DNA from: Flavobacteriaceae bacterium LYZ1037
Lineage (GTDB): Bacteria > Bacteroidota > Bacteroidia > Flavobacteriales > Flavobacteriaceae
Direction of reading: 5' to 3'
Length of the DNA stretch: 64,000 nt
Assembly (NCBI GenBank): GCA_003144015.1
Contig: QFWS01000003.1
Coordinates: 248,001-312,000 of the forward strand
Shown here: positions 63,578 to 64,000 of the stretch, one piece after another
Layout: each line of letters starts with the position of its first letter
Numbering within the stretch: position 1 is the first letter of the stretch
Notes under the pieces: model-generated
Seen by the model: the letters and a program-made list of their open reading frames with translations, nothing else
Databases searched by the model: none
Told to the model about the DNA's origin: nothing
Position numbers and translations under genes: made by a program

Positions 63578-64000
63578 ATGTTTAAATTAGTTAGAACAAA
63601 TTCTAAAAACATTGATTTTGTTTACTTAGTAAAACAACTAAATGCGTACTTAAAAATTATGGATGGCAAAGAGCATGATTTTTACAATCAGTTTAATAAC
63701 ATCGATGTTTTAAAACATACAATTGTTGCTTATTTAGACAACAAACCTATTGGTTGTGGCGCTTTTAAAGAATATGGATCCAACAGTGTAGAAGTTAAAC
63801 GCATGTTTACACTTCCAGAAAATAGAAAGCAAAGCGTCGCCTCAAACATTTTAACTGCATTAGAAACGTGGGCTAAAGAATTAAACTATTCCACATGTAT
63901 TTTAGAAACTGGATTTAGACAGGTAGAGGCTGTTCAGTTTTATAAAAAGAAGGGTTATAAAATAATTCCAAACTACGGACCTTATAAAAATATTGAAAAT
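63578..64000 (+). CDS. GNAT family N-acetyltransferase (cut by the window edge)
   Basis: An ATG at 63578, two bases after the cca stop, opens a frame that runs to the window edge (141 codons). It reads MFKLVRTNSKNIDFVYLVKQ, then GCGAFKEYGSN, VEVKRMFTLPENRKQSVASNIL (the acetyl-CoA loop R-K-Q-S-V-A-S, near residues 83-90) and QFYKKKGYKII near the end. These are the standard GNAT motifs. The substrate is unknown. It is likely in one operon with cca. Confidence 0.85.
   Translation, partial: MFKLVRTNSKNIDFVYLVKQLNAYLKIMDGKEHDFYNQFNNIDVLKHTIVAYLDNKPIGCGAFKEYGSNSVEVKRMFTLPENRKQSVASNILTALETWAKELNYSTCILETGFRQVEAVQFYKKKGYKIIPNYGPYKNIEN

Overview
The window is a continuous stretch of AT-rich chromosome from a member of the Flavobacteriaceae (Bacteroidota). 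The evidence is a GldI-type gliding-motility lipoprotein, type IX secretion (Por) C-terminal sorting domains, DUF5683/DUF6122/DUF5606/DUF3810 proteins typical of this group, weak Shine-Dalgarno sequences, and many TAnnTTTG boxes (the Bacteroidota -7 promoter element) just upstream of genes. I cannot name the genus. I saw no phage, insertion sequence, CRISPR array, rRNA or tRNA gene. Most of the first 44 kb is conserved housekeeping content.

Layout. 0-4.1 kb (+): end of parB, DUF5683, dapB, lepB, a WbqC-like gene and DUF6122. 4.1-10.9 kb (-): SMR transporter, EEP-family membrane protein, two tandem rhomboid proteases, mutL, two small membrane proteins, ribH and a TPR membrane protein. 11-13.2 kb (+): recF, a lipoprotein, a DUF721/DciA-like protein and a cold-shock protein. 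13.2-16.3 kb (-): a secreted thermolysin-like M4 protease and ndk. 16.3-19.1 kb (+): nrnA, gldI and a cyclophilin-FKBP lipoprotein. 19.1-23.2 kb: an unrecognised gene, pepD, DUF3810 and a DUF6503-like lipoprotein. 23.4-39.2 kb (+): SpoU methyltransferase, M48 protease, Rel/SpoT, Fur-family regulator, purA, OstA-like protein, class III aminotransferase, TPR protein, two DUF368 paralogues, aroE and a DUF349 protein. 39.2-43.5 kb (-): a 66-bp tandem repeat made from the end of mazG, then mazG, DUF5606, def, two small secreted proteins and ruvX. dapD follows on +.

44.5-61.5 kb is the accessory part. It is an envelope-glycan region: a lipopolysaccharide-kinase-like gene, a heptosyltransferase-like GT9, at least six GT2 enzymes, a DADE-type transferase, a polysaccharide deacetylase, a DXD sugar transferase and a polysaccharide pyruvyl transferase. 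These are mostly single genes on alternating strands. Embedded in it are an ABC exporter pair, a truncated GNAT remnant, a DoxX-like protein, an ECF sigma factor and a C45-type peptidase. The window ends with tsaC/sua5, cca and the start of a GNAT gene.

Most unusual points: (1) the LPS-kinase-like gene has its ATP-binding lobe encoded upstream of any ATG, GTG or TTG, with a good promoter placed exactly for a non-AUG start; (2) the 3' end of mazG plus a hairpin is tandemly triplicated; (3) a long near-perfect palindrome sits between the divergent DoxX-like and sigma genes, and another overlaps the ABC promoter; (4) several promoters lie so close to the start codon that leaderless translation is likely; (5) two secreted-protein genes share an identical 34-bp terminator. 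No clearly new multi-gene system was found.
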